This document shows, piece by piece, positions 1 through 8,163 of a stretch of 64,000 bases of DNA. The stretch is from contig CABUHO010000006.1 of NCBI GenBank assembly GCA_902491395.1, forward strand, positions 1-64,000. The letters are read 5' to 3'. Every line of letters starts with the position of its first letter. Position 1 is the first letter of the stretch. A program made the translations under genes and the position numbers. The stretch comes from an uncultured Collinsella sp. GTDB taxonomy: Bacteria > Actinomycetota > Coriobacteriia > Coriobacteriales > Coriobacteriaceae. The notes under the pieces were generated by a model. It was given only the letters and a program-made list of their open reading frames with translations, was not told the origin of the DNA and did not search any database.

Positions 1-10
1 ATACTCATGG

Positions 11-47
11 AAAACCTCCCATTTCCCGATGTCCAAGAAATGGGAGG
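11..47 (-). terminator. hairpin with U-tract at left edge
   Basis: An 11-bp perfect stem (15-25 with 37-47) encloses an 11-nt loop; read on the minus strand it is followed by TTTT, as in a Rho-independent terminator. It lies beyond the pstB terminator, so it probably ends a transcript or belongs to a repeat whose context is outside the window. Confidence 0.45.
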
Positions 48-53
48 CAGTTC

Positions 54-72
54 ACAGGCACCTTTGTGGTGG
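54..72 (+). repeat. half copy of a GGGGACAGG-core hairpin
   Basis: These 19 nt are identical to the loop plus right arm of the hairpin at 52506-52538 read on the minus strand. The matching left arm is missing, so this is a solo half-unit of that dispersed family. Confidence 0.5.
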
Positions 73-101
73 TTTTGGGCAAGCGCACCAGCACGCGACG
101 C

Positions 102-138
102 AAAAAGGCGGGCCATCTCCCGCAAGAGATGACCCGCC
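102..138 (-). terminator. Rho-independent terminator of pstSCAB
   Basis: A 13-bp stem with one mismatch (107-119 with 126-138) and a 6-nt loop is followed on the minus strand by five U residues (complement of 102-106). It lies about 55 nt after the pstB stop. Confidence 0.85.
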
Positions 139-194
139 TCTCCAATCAGCCCCGCGGCAACCGTGGCCGCCGCGGGCCTCAAGCATGTCCCGGA

Positions 195-1067
195 CTAGGA
201 GAACATGCCGGTGAGGTAATCATTCAGCCGCTTATCCTTGGGCCGTTGGAAAATCTCGTCGGTCTCGTCGTACTCGACCATATCGCCCATGTAGAAAAAC
301 GCCGTGCGGTTGGAAACGCGCGACGCCTGCTCCATGTTGTGCGTCACGATGACGATGGCGCGGTCGGCCACGATCGACGACATGAGGTCCTCGATCGCCA
401 GCGTCGAGATGGGGTCGAGCGCCGAGCAGGGCTCGTCAAACAGGATTACGTCGGGGTTGAGTGCCAGCGTGCGCGCGATGCACAAACGCTGCTGCTGACC
501 GCCCGAAAGCGCGTAGGCGCTCTTGTCGAGCTTGTCCTTGACCTCGTCCCACAGGGCCGCACCGCGCAGGCTTTCCTCGACCATGCGATCGAGCTCGTCG
601 CGGTCGGTGATGCCGTGGCGCTTGGGCGCAAACGTGATGTTGTCTCGAATGGACTTGCGGAAGGGGTTGGGCTGCTGAAACACCATGCCAATGGACCGGC
701 GCAGCTCGTAGGTATTCTCGGTCTTGGTGTTCACGTTGCGTCCGCGGTAGCTGATCTCGCCCTCCACGCGGCAGCCGCGAATCTCGCGATTCATCAGGTT
801 GAGGCTGCGCAAGAAGGTCGACTTGCCGCAGCCCGAAGGCCCGATGAGCGCCGTGATCTCACCCTTGTGGAAGTCGAGCGACGTGTCGTGCAGCGCATGG
901 TGGTCGCCATAGTACACGTTGACGTCCTTGGTGGAGAGCACGACCTCGTCGCTCACGGCCTTGCCGCTCACGCGCACGTGCTTCTCGCTCTCCCCCACAC
1001 TCGACAGAAAGTCCTGGGTCTCGGACGTGGCCGCATCGGTTGCGGGCGTCGCATTTATCTCGCTCAT
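195..1067 (-). CDS. pstB: phosphate ABC transporter ATP-binding protein PstB
   Basis: ATPase subunit that drives high-affinity phosphate import by PstSCAB on the inner face of the membrane. 290 residues. Walker A GPSGCGKST (about 76-84), signature LSGGQQQR (187-194), Walker B VILFDEP (207-213) and an H-loop histidine near 243 are all present, so the site looks complete. The first ~40 residues are a polar extension ahead of the usual PstB start; the ATG shares bases with the pstA stop (ATGA), which supports coupled translation from there. It is the last gene of the operon; no phoU follows, and a terminator lies just downstream. Confidence 0.97.
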   Translation of the reverse strand: MSEINATPATDAATSETQDFLSSVGESEKHVRVSGKAVSDEVVLSTKDVNVYYGDHHALHDTSLDFHKGEITALIGPSGCGKSTFLRSLNLMNREIRGCRVEGEISYRGRNVNTKTENTYELRRSIGMVFQQPNPFRKSIRDNITFAPKRHGITDRDELDRMVEESLRGAALWDEVKDKLDKSAYALSGGQQQRLCIARTLALNPDVILFDEPCSALDPISTLAIEDLMSSIVADRAIVIVTHNMEQASRVSNRTAFFYMGDMVEYDETDEIFQRPKDKRLNDYLTGMFS

Positions 1068-1990
1068 TCGGCCGTCATCCTCCTTGCCAGTTGCTTGCCC
1101 ACGATACGGGCGACTACGTTAAACAGCAGCACGCAAATCATCAGCAGCGCCGCGGTGCCCCAAACGATCTGCTGGGCCTCGGGGCTGCCCTCACCGTAAA
1201 TCTTGTAGATGTGCACGGCGAGCGACTCACCGGGGCGGAACACGTTCCAGGCGCAGGTGGGACTCGACAGGTTAAAGCTCAAGAAGTTCAGACGCACCGG
1301 CGAGCTCATGCCCGAGGTAAAGAGCAGCGCCGCGGCCTCGCCAAAGACACGGCCGGCCGAAAGCACGATGCCGGTCACGATGGCGGGCATGGCCTCGGGA
1401 ATCAGAATGTGCAGCGTGGCCTCCCAGCGGGTGAGTCCCATGGCCAGGCACGCATCGCGCTGGGCCTGCGGCACGTCCTCGAGCGCCTGCTGAATCACGC
1501 GCACCAGGATGGGGATGTTGAACATGGTGAGCGCGACGGCGCCGGAGATGATGGAGTACTTCCAGCCCAGCTGCACCGAGAACACCAGAAAGCCGAACAT
1601 GCCGACGACGATGGAAGGCAACGAGGACAAGGTCTCGATAGCGGTGGAGGCGATGTCGCGGATAGGCCCATCGGGCGCGTACTCAACCAAAAAGACCGCG
1701 CCGCCCAGGCTGATGGGCACCGAGATGATCAGGGTGATCAGCAGCAGGTAAAACGAGTCGAACAGCTGGTAGAGCACGCCGCCCTGGGTTCCGTTGGCGC
1801 GCGCAGGCTGCGTGAGGAAGCCCGGCTGGAACAGCGTCGAGATGCCCTCGAACAGGATGTAGGCCACCATGGAGACGACGATGAGCATGACGATGGCGAC
1901 GATCGCCGTCAGCACGCCCGTGGCGATGCGGTCCTGCCTTTGGACACGCCCGAGTCTCGCCTCGTCGATATGGATGCGCGTGCTAGCCAC
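1064..1990 (-). CDS. pstA: phosphate ABC transporter permease PstA
   Basis: One of the two membrane channel subunits of the phosphate importer. It shows several hydrophobic helices and the permease coupling region (the EAMPAIVTG stretch, equivalent to the EAA loop) that docks with PstB. I chose the GTG at 1990, which overlaps the pstC stop by 8 nt and has a purine-rich SD-like stretch upstream; an ATG at 2014 would add eight basic residues and overlap pstC by 32 nt. The stop overlaps the pstB start as ATGA, so the genes are translationally coupled. The assignment is firm from family and context; only the start is uncertain. Confidence 0.95.
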   Translation of the reverse strand: MASTRIHIDEARLGRVQRQDRIATGVLTAIVAIVMLIVVSMVAYILFEGISTLFQPGFLTQPARANGTQGGVLYQLFDSFYLLLITLIISVPISLGGAVFLVEYAPDGPIRDIASTAIETLSSLPSIVVGMFGFLVFSVQLGWKYSIISGAVALTMFNIPILVRVIQQALEDVPQAQRDACLAMGLTRWEATLHILIPEAMPAIVTGIVLSAGRVFGEAAALLFTSGMSSPVRLNFLSFNLSSPTCAWNVFRPGESLAVHIYKIYGEGSPEAQQIVWGTAALLMICVLLFNVVARIVGKQLARRMTAE

Positions 1991-2891
1991 GAGCCTTCGC
2001 CCCCTTGCGGCCAATGAGATGGATGATCAGGATGAAGATGAGGCTCATGCCCATCAGCAGAAGACCGAGCGCCCACAGGACGTCGTCCTGGGCCGAGCCC
2101 TCGGCATAGACAGCCATAGATGTGGTGAGCGTGGTGGTGATGGTCGAGGCGGGCGACAGCAGCGACGTCGGCATGGCCTCGATGCCGCCGATAACCATGC
2201 GCACGGCGAGCGTTTCGCCAAAGGCGCGGGTCATGCCAAGGATGACCGCGGTCATGAGCGACGGCATGGCGGACTTGAGCACCACGTGCCAGATGGTCTG
2301 CCAGCGGGTGTAGCCCAGTGCGAGCGAGCCCTGACGGTAGCTGTCGGGCACAGCGCGCAGGCCATCGACCGAAAGCGTGGTCATCGTCGGCAGAATCATG
2401 ACTGCCAGCACGATAGCGCCGGGCAAGATACCCAGACCCGTGCTCACATGGAAAACGCTCTTCATAAGGCCGACGACCACGTGAAAGCCGATCAGGCCAA
2501 AGACGACCGAGGGAATACCGGTCAAAAGCTCAATGAGCGGCTGAAAAACCTTGGAGCCAAACTTAGGCTGAATCTCGACCGCAAAGATGGCAGAGCCGAT
2601 GGCGATGGGCAGTGCGATGAGCGTGGAGAGCACCATGACCGCAAACGAGGTGACGATCAGGGGCAGGGCGCCAGTGTAGGGCAGGCCGTTTTCGGCCGTG
2701 TTGGCCAGGTCCCACTTGGTACCGGTAAAAAACTCGACGATCGAGACGCCGTCCTTGAAAAAAGCCGAGAGCCCCTTTTGGGCGACCATAAAGATGAGCG
2801 CGGCAACGACAAGCGTCACGAGCGCTACGCACGCACCCGTGACGCCCAGGCCCACGTTCTCAAGCTCGCGCTTTGGCAGCTGTTTTGCCAT
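1983..2891 (-). CDS. pstC: phosphate ABC transporter permease PstC
   Basis: Second membrane permease of the Pst phosphate importer, 302 residues. The N-terminal helix, the periplasmic segment with FFKDGVSIVEFFTGTKWDL and the cytoplasmic coupling loop (KSAMPSLMTAVILGM) match PstC. The ATG at 2891 follows a GGAAAGG ribosome-binding site and lies 25 nt after the pstS stop, so it is co-transcribed with pstS. The C-terminus overlaps pstA. Expression is expected under phosphate limitation, as for other pst operons. Confidence 0.95.
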   Translation of the reverse strand: MAKQLPKRELENVGLGVTGACVALVTLVVAALIFMVAQKGLSAFFKDGVSIVEFFTGTKWDLANTAENGLPYTGALPLIVTSFAVMVLSTLIALPIAIGSAIFAVEIQPKFGSKVFQPLIELLTGIPSVVFGLIGFHVVVGLMKSVFHVSTGLGILPGAIVLAVMILPTMTTLSVDGLRAVPDSYRQGSLALGYTRWQTIWHVVLKSAMPSLMTAVILGMTRAFGETLAVRMVIGGIEAMPTSLLSPASTITTTLTTSMAVYAEGSAQDDVLWALGLLLMGMSLIFILIIHLIGRKGAKARG

Positions 2892-2916
2892 TGCAAACCT
2901 TTCCGGGGGCGATTAC

Positions 2917-3855
2917 TTATTTAGCGGAGACCTTGCCACTGGCGTCCTTGACGACCTTCATGGCAGAAACGGGAATAAAGCCCTGCTCCTCGACGAGCTT
3001 GCCCTGGACGTCGTCGGAAAGCATGAACTCCAGGAAGGCCTTGGTGGCCTCGTCGGCGTCCTTAGCACAGTACATGTGCTCGGTCGCCCAGATCTTGAAG
3101 GAGTCGTCGGTGACGTTTGTGCTCTTGGGCTCGACGCCCTCGACCATGATGGCGTTGAACTTGGAGTCATCGAAGTGCGAGAAGTCGAGGTAGGAGATGG
3201 CGTTGTCGGTGCTGCCCATCTGAGTCTGGACATCGCCGGACTTGTCGAGCTCGGCGTCGCCCTTAAAGTCGACGGCCTCGTCGCCAAAGACGGCGGCCTC
3301 GAAGGTGGCGCGGGTGCCGGAGCCGGCCTTGCGGTTGAGAACGACGATCTTGGCGTCGTCGCCGCCGACCTCCTTCCAGTTGGTGATCTGGCCGGAGAAG
3401 ATACCCTTGAGCTGCTCGAGGGACAGGTCGTCGACCTTGACGTTCTTGGAGACGACGGGGCCCATGCCCACGACGGCGACCTCGTGGTCGACGAGGTTCT
3501 TGACCTGGTCGGTCTCGAGCTTGGTCTCGGCGAAGACGTCGGAGTTACCGATAGTGACGGTGCCGGCGGCGACAGCGGTCAGGCCCTTGCCCGAACCGTT
3601 ACCCGAGCCAGAGACGGAGACGTCCGGGTTGGCATCCATGAACTTCTCGGCAGCAGCCTCGACGAGAGCCTGGAACGAGGAAGCGCCGTCGTAGGTCACC
3701 TCGCCCGAGACGGACTCGGCAGCAGCGGCGCTGCCCTCAGCAGCGGTGTTGGCGGCGTTGGAGCCGCCGCAACCAACGAGACCGAGACCGACGATGCTGG
3801 CAAGACCACCAGCAAGGCCGAGGAACTGACGACGAGAATAAGCCTGATCGAGCAT
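2917..3855 (-). CDS. pstS: phosphate-binding lipoprotein PstS
   Basis: Extracellular phosphate-binding protein that feeds PstCAB; 312 residues. The N-terminus carries a twin-arginine motif (SRRQFLG) followed by a hydrophobic stretch and a lipobox ending LVGC, so it is probably a Tat-exported lipoprotein anchored outside the membrane. The body has the PstS phosphate-loop signatures (GSGNGSGKGL and RKAGSGTRATFE). I chose the ATG at 3855, which has an AAAGGAAG ribosome-binding site 5-6 nt upstream; an in-frame ATG 33 nt further out lacks one. First gene of the pst operon; a tatA gene lies at 16.6 kb in this window. Confidence 0.95.
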   Translation of the reverse strand: MLDQAYSRRQFLGLAGGLASIVGLGLVGCGGSNAANTAAEGSAAAAESVSGEVTYDGASSFQALVEAAAEKFMDANPDVSVSGSGNGSGKGLTAVAAGTVTIGNSDVFAETKLETDQVKNLVDHEVAVVGMGPVVSKNVKVDDLSLEQLKGIFSGQITNWKEVGGDDAKIVVLNRKAGSGTRATFEAAVFGDEAVDFKGDAELDKSGDVQTQMGSTDNAISYLDFSHFDDSKFNAIMVEGVEPKSTNVTDDSFKIWATEHMYCAKDADEATKAFLEFMLSDDVQGKLVEEQGFIPVSAMKVVKDASGKVSAK

Positions 3856-3998
3856 GATCTTCCTTTCATACATGCGACTCGCGGGCACCCTGCCCGCTTT
3901 GCTGTTTGGAAAGATACGGTCTCGATCGGGCGACGACCGCCTTATCTGCGGTTTCTTACGGACATTTGATAGACCCTTACCGCAAGCTCTGCCCAGCC

Positions 3999-4015
3999 TT
4001 TACAAACGGATAACA
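3999..4015. promoter_or_regulatory. possible PhoP/PHO box upstream of pstS
   Basis: TTTACA, five bases, then ATAACA: two hexamers at 11-bp spacing, like the direct-repeat boxes bound by PhoP-type regulators. A further TTTACA lies at 4042-4047. The position about 145 bp before the pstS start fits, but the match is short. Confidence 0.3.
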
Positions 4016-4059
4016 AACCCGCCACCAAGCATGACCCGCCTTTTACACCAATAAAAACA

Positions 4060-4128
4060 AAGTTGCGGTGAAATAGTTCCTGCTTGGCCATCAAATGGCC
4101 CATTCTAGGAACTATTCCACCGCAACTT
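4060..4128 (-). terminator. TTGCGGTG-family hairpin, terminator of the M20 dipeptidase gene
   Basis: Arms of 22 bp with one mismatch (4060-4081 with 4107-4128) enclose an inner GGCCAT/ATGGCC stem. On the minus strand a U-rich run (TTTGTTTTTA) follows, so it can terminate the gene ending at 4176. It belongs to a three-member family with the hairpins at 7362 and 13609. The rest of the 320-nt gap between pstS and 4176 holds the pstS promoter region. Confidence 0.75.
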
Positions 4129-4175
4129 AAAAAGCCCGGACGAAAGGGGTGCTAAGTTGTTAAAACGCCGCAGCC

Positions 4176-5612
4176 TTAAAGCTCAAGCTCGTTCAAACGT
4201 AAGATCGCCACGATGTAGATCTTGAGCGCCTGCTTGAGCTGTTCCTCGTTGGCGCACTCGTTGGGACCGTGCATCTGGCCGCCCCACTCGGGCAGCTCCA
4301 GACCGGTCTCCTCGGGGCCAAACGAGACGGCGCGGGCAAAGTTGCGCGCGTACGTGCCGCCGCCCATGGCAAAGGGCTCAGCATGCTTGCCCGTAAACTC
4401 GTTATAGGTATCAATAAGCGCCTTCACGGCCGGATCGTCGGCAGAGACCGAGAACGGCACCTTCGCACGACCCACACGGCACGTCACGCCAAAGCGGCCG
4501 ACGAGCGGCTCGAGCTGCTCGCAAATGGTATCGACGCTCGTGCTGTCGGGGAAGCGCACGTCGATGACCTGCTCAATATGGCCATCCGCCACGCGAATGA
4601 CGCCAGCGTTGCAGGTAAGCGGGCCAAACGCCGGACTCGTCGCATCGATACCCAGGCCGCGGCCATAGGCATCCGCATGCACAAAGGCCAGGAACTTGAC
4701 GAACTCGTGCTCGGCAGGCGTCAGCAGGCGCTCGTCGCGTGCACCAAACGCGTCTTCGGCCTCGCGCAGATACGACACGATCAGGCCGACGGCGTTGATG
4801 GTGCCCTCAGGCATCGAAGCGTGGCCGCCAATACCGTGGGCGAAAATCTGCGCATGCCCGTTATCAAGCGCCGTGATCTCCAGGCGGTCGGCGTTCTCAA
4901 CGGGCGCCGGCAGCTCATCGGCGGCAATCGCGAGCTCGCAGATGGACTGCGACGGAATGGCATTGCTCGCCTCGGAGCCGCTCCACGACACGATGCGCCC
5001 GCCGTCGATCTTGGGACTCACGAACGTCGCCCCAAACTGGCCCTTCTCGGCATTGCAGACCGGAAACTCGGCATCGGGCGTAAACAAAAAGTCGGGGTCT
5101 GCGTGGTTCTCCAGATAATGGTGAACGTCGGACATGCCCACTTCCTCATCGCAGCCCAGCAGCGCGCGGAAAGTATAGCGCGGGGTAATGCCGTGCTTGA
5201 GCAGATAGGCGCCGGCGTAGAGCGACAGCACCGCCGGACCCTTGTCGTCGATAACGCCGCGGCCGAGCAGCCAGCCCTCGCGACGCTCCATCGCAAACGG
5301 GTCGGTGTTCCAGCCCGGGCCGGCGGGCACCACGTCCACGTGGCAGATGGTCGCGAGCTGCTTGTCGCCGCGGCCAGGAATATCGGCAATGCCCACATAG
5401 CCCTCGTCGTCGCTCGTCTGATAGCCGAGCTTCTGCGCGATGCCGAGCGCACAGTCGAGCGCGTCACGGACCGGGCGGCCAAACGGCGCGCCGGGCTCTG
5501 CATCGGCAGAAACTGCCACGGACGGATAGCTCACCAGCTGCTCGATATCGGCGACGACATCTTCCCAGACCTCGTCGACATACTCGGCGACGCTCTGCTC
5601 CACCTGATTCAT
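4176..5612 (-). CDS. M20 family metallopeptidase, PepV/Sapep-like dipeptidase
   Basis: Probable cytoplasmic zinc dipeptidase of 478 residues. The di-metal site signatures of the PepV branch are visible in order: CHVDVVP, the bridging aspartate in GVIDDKGPA, the catalytic and ligand glutamates in LGCDEEVG, DAEFPVCNAEKG, and the C-terminal histidine in MHGPNE. I chose the ATG at 5612 because an ideal AAGGAGGT lies 5-6 nt upstream; an upstream in-frame start has none. It follows the HAD phosphatase at 5667 by about 55 nt and may be co-transcribed. The substrate within the dipeptidase group cannot be read from sequence. Confidence 0.9.
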   Translation of the reverse strand: MNQVEQSVAEYVDEVWEDVVADIEQLVSYPSVAVSADAEPGAPFGRPVRDALDCALGIAQKLGYQTSDDEGYVGIADIPGRGDKQLATICHVDVVPAGPGWNTDPFAMERREGWLLGRGVIDDKGPAVLSLYAGAYLLKHGITPRYTFRALLGCDEEVGMSDVHHYLENHADPDFLFTPDAEFPVCNAEKGQFGATFVSPKIDGGRIVSWSGSEASNAIPSQSICELAIAADELPAPVENADRLEITALDNGHAQIFAHGIGGHASMPEGTINAVGLIVSYLREAEDAFGARDERLLTPAEHEFVKFLAFVHADAYGRGLGIDATSPAFGPLTCNAGVIRVADGHIEQVIDVRFPDSTSVDTICEQLEPLVGRFGVTCRVGRAKVPFSVSADDPAVKALIDTYNEFTGKHAEPFAMGGGTYARNFARAVSFGPEETGLELPEWGGQMHGPNECANEEQLKQALKIYIVAILRLNELEL

Positions 5613-5666
5613 GGACGACCTCCTTACCAATGAGCGGCAAGCGTACCCGCCCCTCACATTTAGTTC

Positions 5667-6329
5667 CTAGATAGAGAAAAGTTTAGCAAGCTCGGCCACC
5701 GAGTGCACCACTGCATCGGCACCCGCCGCCTCATGCTCACCCGGCGCCGCCGCGCCCGAATAGATGCCGATGCACGGCACGCCCATCGCGTGCGCGCCCT
5801 CGACGTCGTTAAAGCGATCGCCGATCATCACGGCATCGTCCGCCGTCGCGCCGAGCGCCGCCAGGGCATCGCGAACCGAATCGGCCTTGGTCTCGCGCCC
5901 CTGCGGAGGATTCATGCCAACCACGGCTTCGAACTGAGAAAGACCAAGCTCATGCACCATGTCGATGCATTTGGCCTCCATGCGTGACGTCGCCACGGCC
6001 ATACGCTTGCCCCGGGCGGCCAACTCATCCAGCAGCTCGGGAATCCCATCGAACACGGGGTACTCCTCCGGTCCCAGCTCATCAAAAAAGGCGCGGTACT
6101 CGTCGGCCACCACAAGCGACTCCTCGCGGGAAAAGCCGTAAAAGTCGTGAAAGCTCTTCCACAGGGGCGGCCCGATCATGCGGCGCAGATCACCCATCTG
6201 CGTCTCCGAAAACCCGCGCGCAGCCAGCGTCTTGCGCGTCGAGGTCATCACTGCCCGACCCGTATCGGCCACCGTACCGTCAAAATCGAACAGCACAACC
6301 GGCCGCTCGCAAAGTTGCAATGCCGCCAT
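5667..6329 (-). CDS. HAD superfamily phosphatase, phosphoglycolate-phosphatase-like
   Basis: Soluble HAD hydrolase of about 220 residues that removes phosphate from a small metabolite. Motif I is DFDGTVADTG near the N-terminus (nucleophile and acid aspartates), motif II is the serine in VATSR, and motif IV is IGDRFNDVEGA. The helical cap between motifs I and II is of the Gph/PpaX type. The ATG at 6329 has a GAAGAAGGG site upstream; an earlier in-frame GTG at 6362 is less likely. It diverges from degV across a short promoter region. The true substrate is unknown. Confidence 0.85.
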   Translation of the reverse strand: MAALQLCERPVVLFDFDGTVADTGRAVMTSTRKTLAARGFSETQMGDLRRMIGPPLWKSFHDFYGFSREESLVVADEYRAFFDELGPEEYPVFDGIPELLDELAARGKRMAVATSRMEAKCIDMVHELGLSQFEAVVGMNPPQGRETKADSVRDALAALGATADDAVMIGDRFNDVEGAHAMGVPCIGIYSGAAAPGEHEAAGADAVVHSVAELAKLFSI

Positions 6330-6485
6330 CGGCACCCTTCTTCCCCAGTTGATGATTTCCACACCACCGCTTCAAACTGTTGACTATTCAACAATTGAAC
6401 CTAGCAATGTAGAGCAACTCCACTATACTTGTCGCACTTTGCTTTCAGAAGGCGGCGCTGCCGCGCCCCAACGAAAGGTGCAATT
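6330..6485. promoter_or_regulatory. divergent promoter region between the HAD gene and degV
   Basis: About 155 nt, visibly more AT-rich than its surroundings. A TATACT -10-like box on the plus strand sits at 6424-6429, about 55 nt ahead of degV. TTGACT (6380) and TTGAAC (6395) are present but not at ideal spacing, so the exact promoters are unresolved. Confidence 0.4.
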
Positions 6486-7346
6486 ATGTCTTTTGCCATC
6501 ATAACCGACTCCACGTCGGACATCTCCCCCGCCCGTGCCCAAGAGCTCGGCATTTACGTGATTCCGCTGCATGTGATTATCGAGGGCGAGGACCTGCTCG
6601 ACCAGGTGCAGATTACCGCCGAGGAATACGTCGCCCGCATGGCTGGCTCCGAGCAGCTGCCGCACACCTCGCAGCCGAGCGCCGGCGAGTTCAAGGCGCT
6701 GTTTGACCGCGTACGCGCCGATGGCCACGACAGCGCGATCTTTATCTCGCTGTGCAGCGAGTGGTCCGCCTGCTATTCCAACGCATGCCTGGTCGCCGAG
6801 ACCCACGAGCTCGACGTGCGCTGCATCGATTCGCGCACCGGCTCGGGCGCCGAGGGCCTGCTGGTGGAGTACGCGCTTGCCATGCGCGAGGACGGCCGCA
6901 GCTTGGACGAGACCGAGGCGCAGATCCGCGCGACGCTGCCCGACGCCCACCTGCTGCTGATTCCCCGCACGCTCGAGAACCTGGTCAAAAACGGCCGCGC
7001 CCCCAAGCTCGCCGGCCAGCTGACGCAGATGCTCAACATTCGCCTGGCCGTTTCGCCGGAGTGGAAATCGGGCGAGATCAAGGCAATCAAAAAGGGCCGC
7101 GGCGCCAAGCGCATCGTCGCCAACACCATGGCAGATTGCCTCGCGTTTTTGGACGAGCACCCGGGCTCAAGCGTGCGCGTGCTCACGACCGGCGCCGCCG
7201 AGGAGCAAGAGCTCGTCAACCAAGCGCTAGCAGGCCAGGACTACGTGGACGCCGGCACTGGCCCCATCGGCTGCACCATCGCCACCCACGTAGGCGTGGA
7301 CGCCATCGCCATCAGCTACTGCCCCCGCTACCAGCCCATCCACTAG
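6486..7346 (+). CDS. DegV family protein (fatty-acid-binding fold)
   Basis: 286-residue DegV-family protein. Known members bind a single fatty acid and some act as FakB subunits that present it to the FakA kinase for phospholipid synthesis. The N-terminus has the family signature ITDSTSDISP and the middle has HTSQPSAGEF, where the serine and threonine contact the fatty-acid carboxylate. The ATG at 6486 follows GAAAGG; an upstream in-frame ATG is not preceded by a site. It stands alone on the plus strand and ends at a bidirectional hairpin. No fakA is visible here, so partnership is inferred only. Confidence 0.9.
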   Translation: MSFAIITDSTSDISPARAQELGIYVIPLHVIIEGEDLLDQVQITAEEYVARMAGSEQLPHTSQPSAGEFKALFDRVRADGHDSAIFISLCSEWSACYSNACLVAETHELDVRCIDSRTGSGAEGLLVEYALAMREDGRSLDETEAQIRATLPDAHLLLIPRTLENLVKNGRAPKLAGQLTQMLNIRLAVSPEWKSGEIKAIKKGRGAKRIVANTMADCLAFLDEHPGSSVRVLTTGAAEEQELVNQALAGQDYVDAGTGPIGCTIATHVGVDAIAISYCPRYQPIH

Positions 7347-7361
7347 AGGCACCTTTACCTC

Positions 7362-7424
7362 TTGCGGTGGAATAGGGACTGTTTTTGGCTTATTAGCCGC
7401 CAATCAATCCCTATTCCACCGCAA
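7362..7424. terminator. TTGCGGTG-family hairpin between convergent genes
   Basis: Perfect 17-bp arms (7362-7378 with 7408-7424) with a small inner GGC/GCC stem. It sits between the ends of degV (+) and the toxin gene (-), so it can end both transcripts, although the U-tracts are weak. Same family as 4060 and 13609, with a different lower-stem sequence that stays paired. Confidence 0.65.
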
Positions 7425-7439
7425 CTTAGAAATCGGCGA

Positions 7440-7748
7440 TCAGCCCAGCGGACCCTGAAACAGTTCCTGATGAGTGCCCATTCTCACCAGCCTAATCACT
7501 GGGTTAGTCTTATGGGGAAGATAAAGAACGACCACATCGACCAAGCCATCGGATAGGTGGAAATCGATGTGGCCGTTGTAGTTTCCGCCCGGGTTTGAGA
7601 GCTCGTGGGCGCCATACTCCGCCGGAAGTGACCCATGAGCCACAAGCTCTGCAACCGCCGCTTTAAACTCACTTTTTAGTTGCGGATGCATGCGCATCGT
7701 TCGTTTGTAGTCCACCTTAAATTGAGCCTCGACTTTAATCTCGAACAT
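7440..7748 (-). CDS. type II toxin, RelE/ParE superfamily, YafQ-like mRNA interferase
   Basis: 102-residue basic protein predicted to cleave mRNA on the ribosome when its antitoxin is lost. The length, the FKxDYKR-like start and the ending RMGTHQELF match YafQ, whose final-strand histidine is catalytic (here in GTHQELF). It starts 2 nt after the antitoxin stop, the usual antitoxin-first arrangement. It is the promoter-distal gene of the pair and runs toward the hairpin at 7362. The function rests on family and context. Confidence 0.85.
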   Translation of the reverse strand: MFEIKVEAQFKVDYKRTMRMHPQLKSEFKAAVAELVAHGSLPAEYGAHELSNPGGNYNGHIDFHLSDGLVDVVVLYLPHKTNPVIRLVRMGTHQELFQGPLG

Positions 7749-7750
7749 CG

Positions 7751-8050
7751 CTATTCCTCATCGAGGAATGACATAAGCTCATCAGCGTTATTGAATGACA
7801 GGCTATCGTCCGGCAAAATCCCCAGCTCATGAGCCTCGGCGATCACCATGGCGCGCCTCGTCACCTCGTTGGGCACCTCCGCCCTTCCTACAATCTCAAA
7901 AGGAATCTTTCGCTGATTTACCAGCTGCCGAACGGCAAGATTGAGATAGGAATTGAGGCTGAGGCCGACCGAATCCAAGAACTCAGTCGCCTGCTCCTTG
8001 AGCCCCTCTTCGATTCGAACCGTCGTAGGCTTAACTGTTGCTGTAGACAT
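7751..8050 (-). CDS. type II antitoxin, RelB/DinJ family
   Basis: 99-residue antitoxin. The N-terminal ribbon-helix-helix segment (TTVRIEEGLKEQATEFLDSVGLSLNSYLNLAVRQL) is typical of DinJ and would bind operator DNA as a dimer. The acidic C-terminus (DDSLSFNNADELMSFLDEE) would wrap and neutralise the downstream toxin. The ATG at 8050 follows a consensus GGAGGT (complement of 8056-8061). A TATACT -10 box and a 36-bp palindrome lie upstream, consistent with autoregulation by the antitoxin-toxin complex. Confidence 0.88.
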   Translation of the reverse strand: MSTATVKPTTVRIEEGLKEQATEFLDSVGLSLNSYLNLAVRQLVNQRKIPFEIVGRAEVPNEVTRRAMVIAEAHELGILPDDSLSFNNADELMSFLDEE

Positions 8051-8081
8051 TTGCGACCTCCTCGCCCTCGTCCTTTACACC

Positions 8082-8087
8082 AGTATA
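8082..8087 (-). promoter_or_regulatory. -10 box of the toxin-antitoxin promoter
   Basis: TATACT on the minus strand, preceded by GG, 32 nt upstream of the antitoxin ATG. The expected -35 position falls inside the palindrome at 8098-8133, so a bound repressor there would block it. Confidence 0.5.
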
Positions 8088-8097
8088 CCCAATATAA

Positions 8098-8133
8098 ATG
8101 GCAATCTGATGTTAGATAACATCAGATTGCCAT
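8098..8133. promoter_or_regulatory. perfect palindrome, probable toxin-antitoxin operator
   Basis: 17-bp arms (8098-8114 and 8117-8133) separated by only 2 bp. The near absence of a loop and the overlap with the -35 region of the antitoxin promoter suggest a DNA operator rather than an RNA terminator. It could also help end the LOG-family gene, whose stop is at 8164. Confidence 0.6.
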
Positions 8134-8163
8134 GCGTATTCATGTCGCGTGGGCACGATTGAT

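Noticed and set aside
66..1199. Long plus-strand open frame opposite pstB
   Set aside because: Antisense shadow of a clear pstB gene; high-GC codon use opens the opposite frame. Similar shadows occur opposite pstA, pstC, lysS, asnB, groEL and others.
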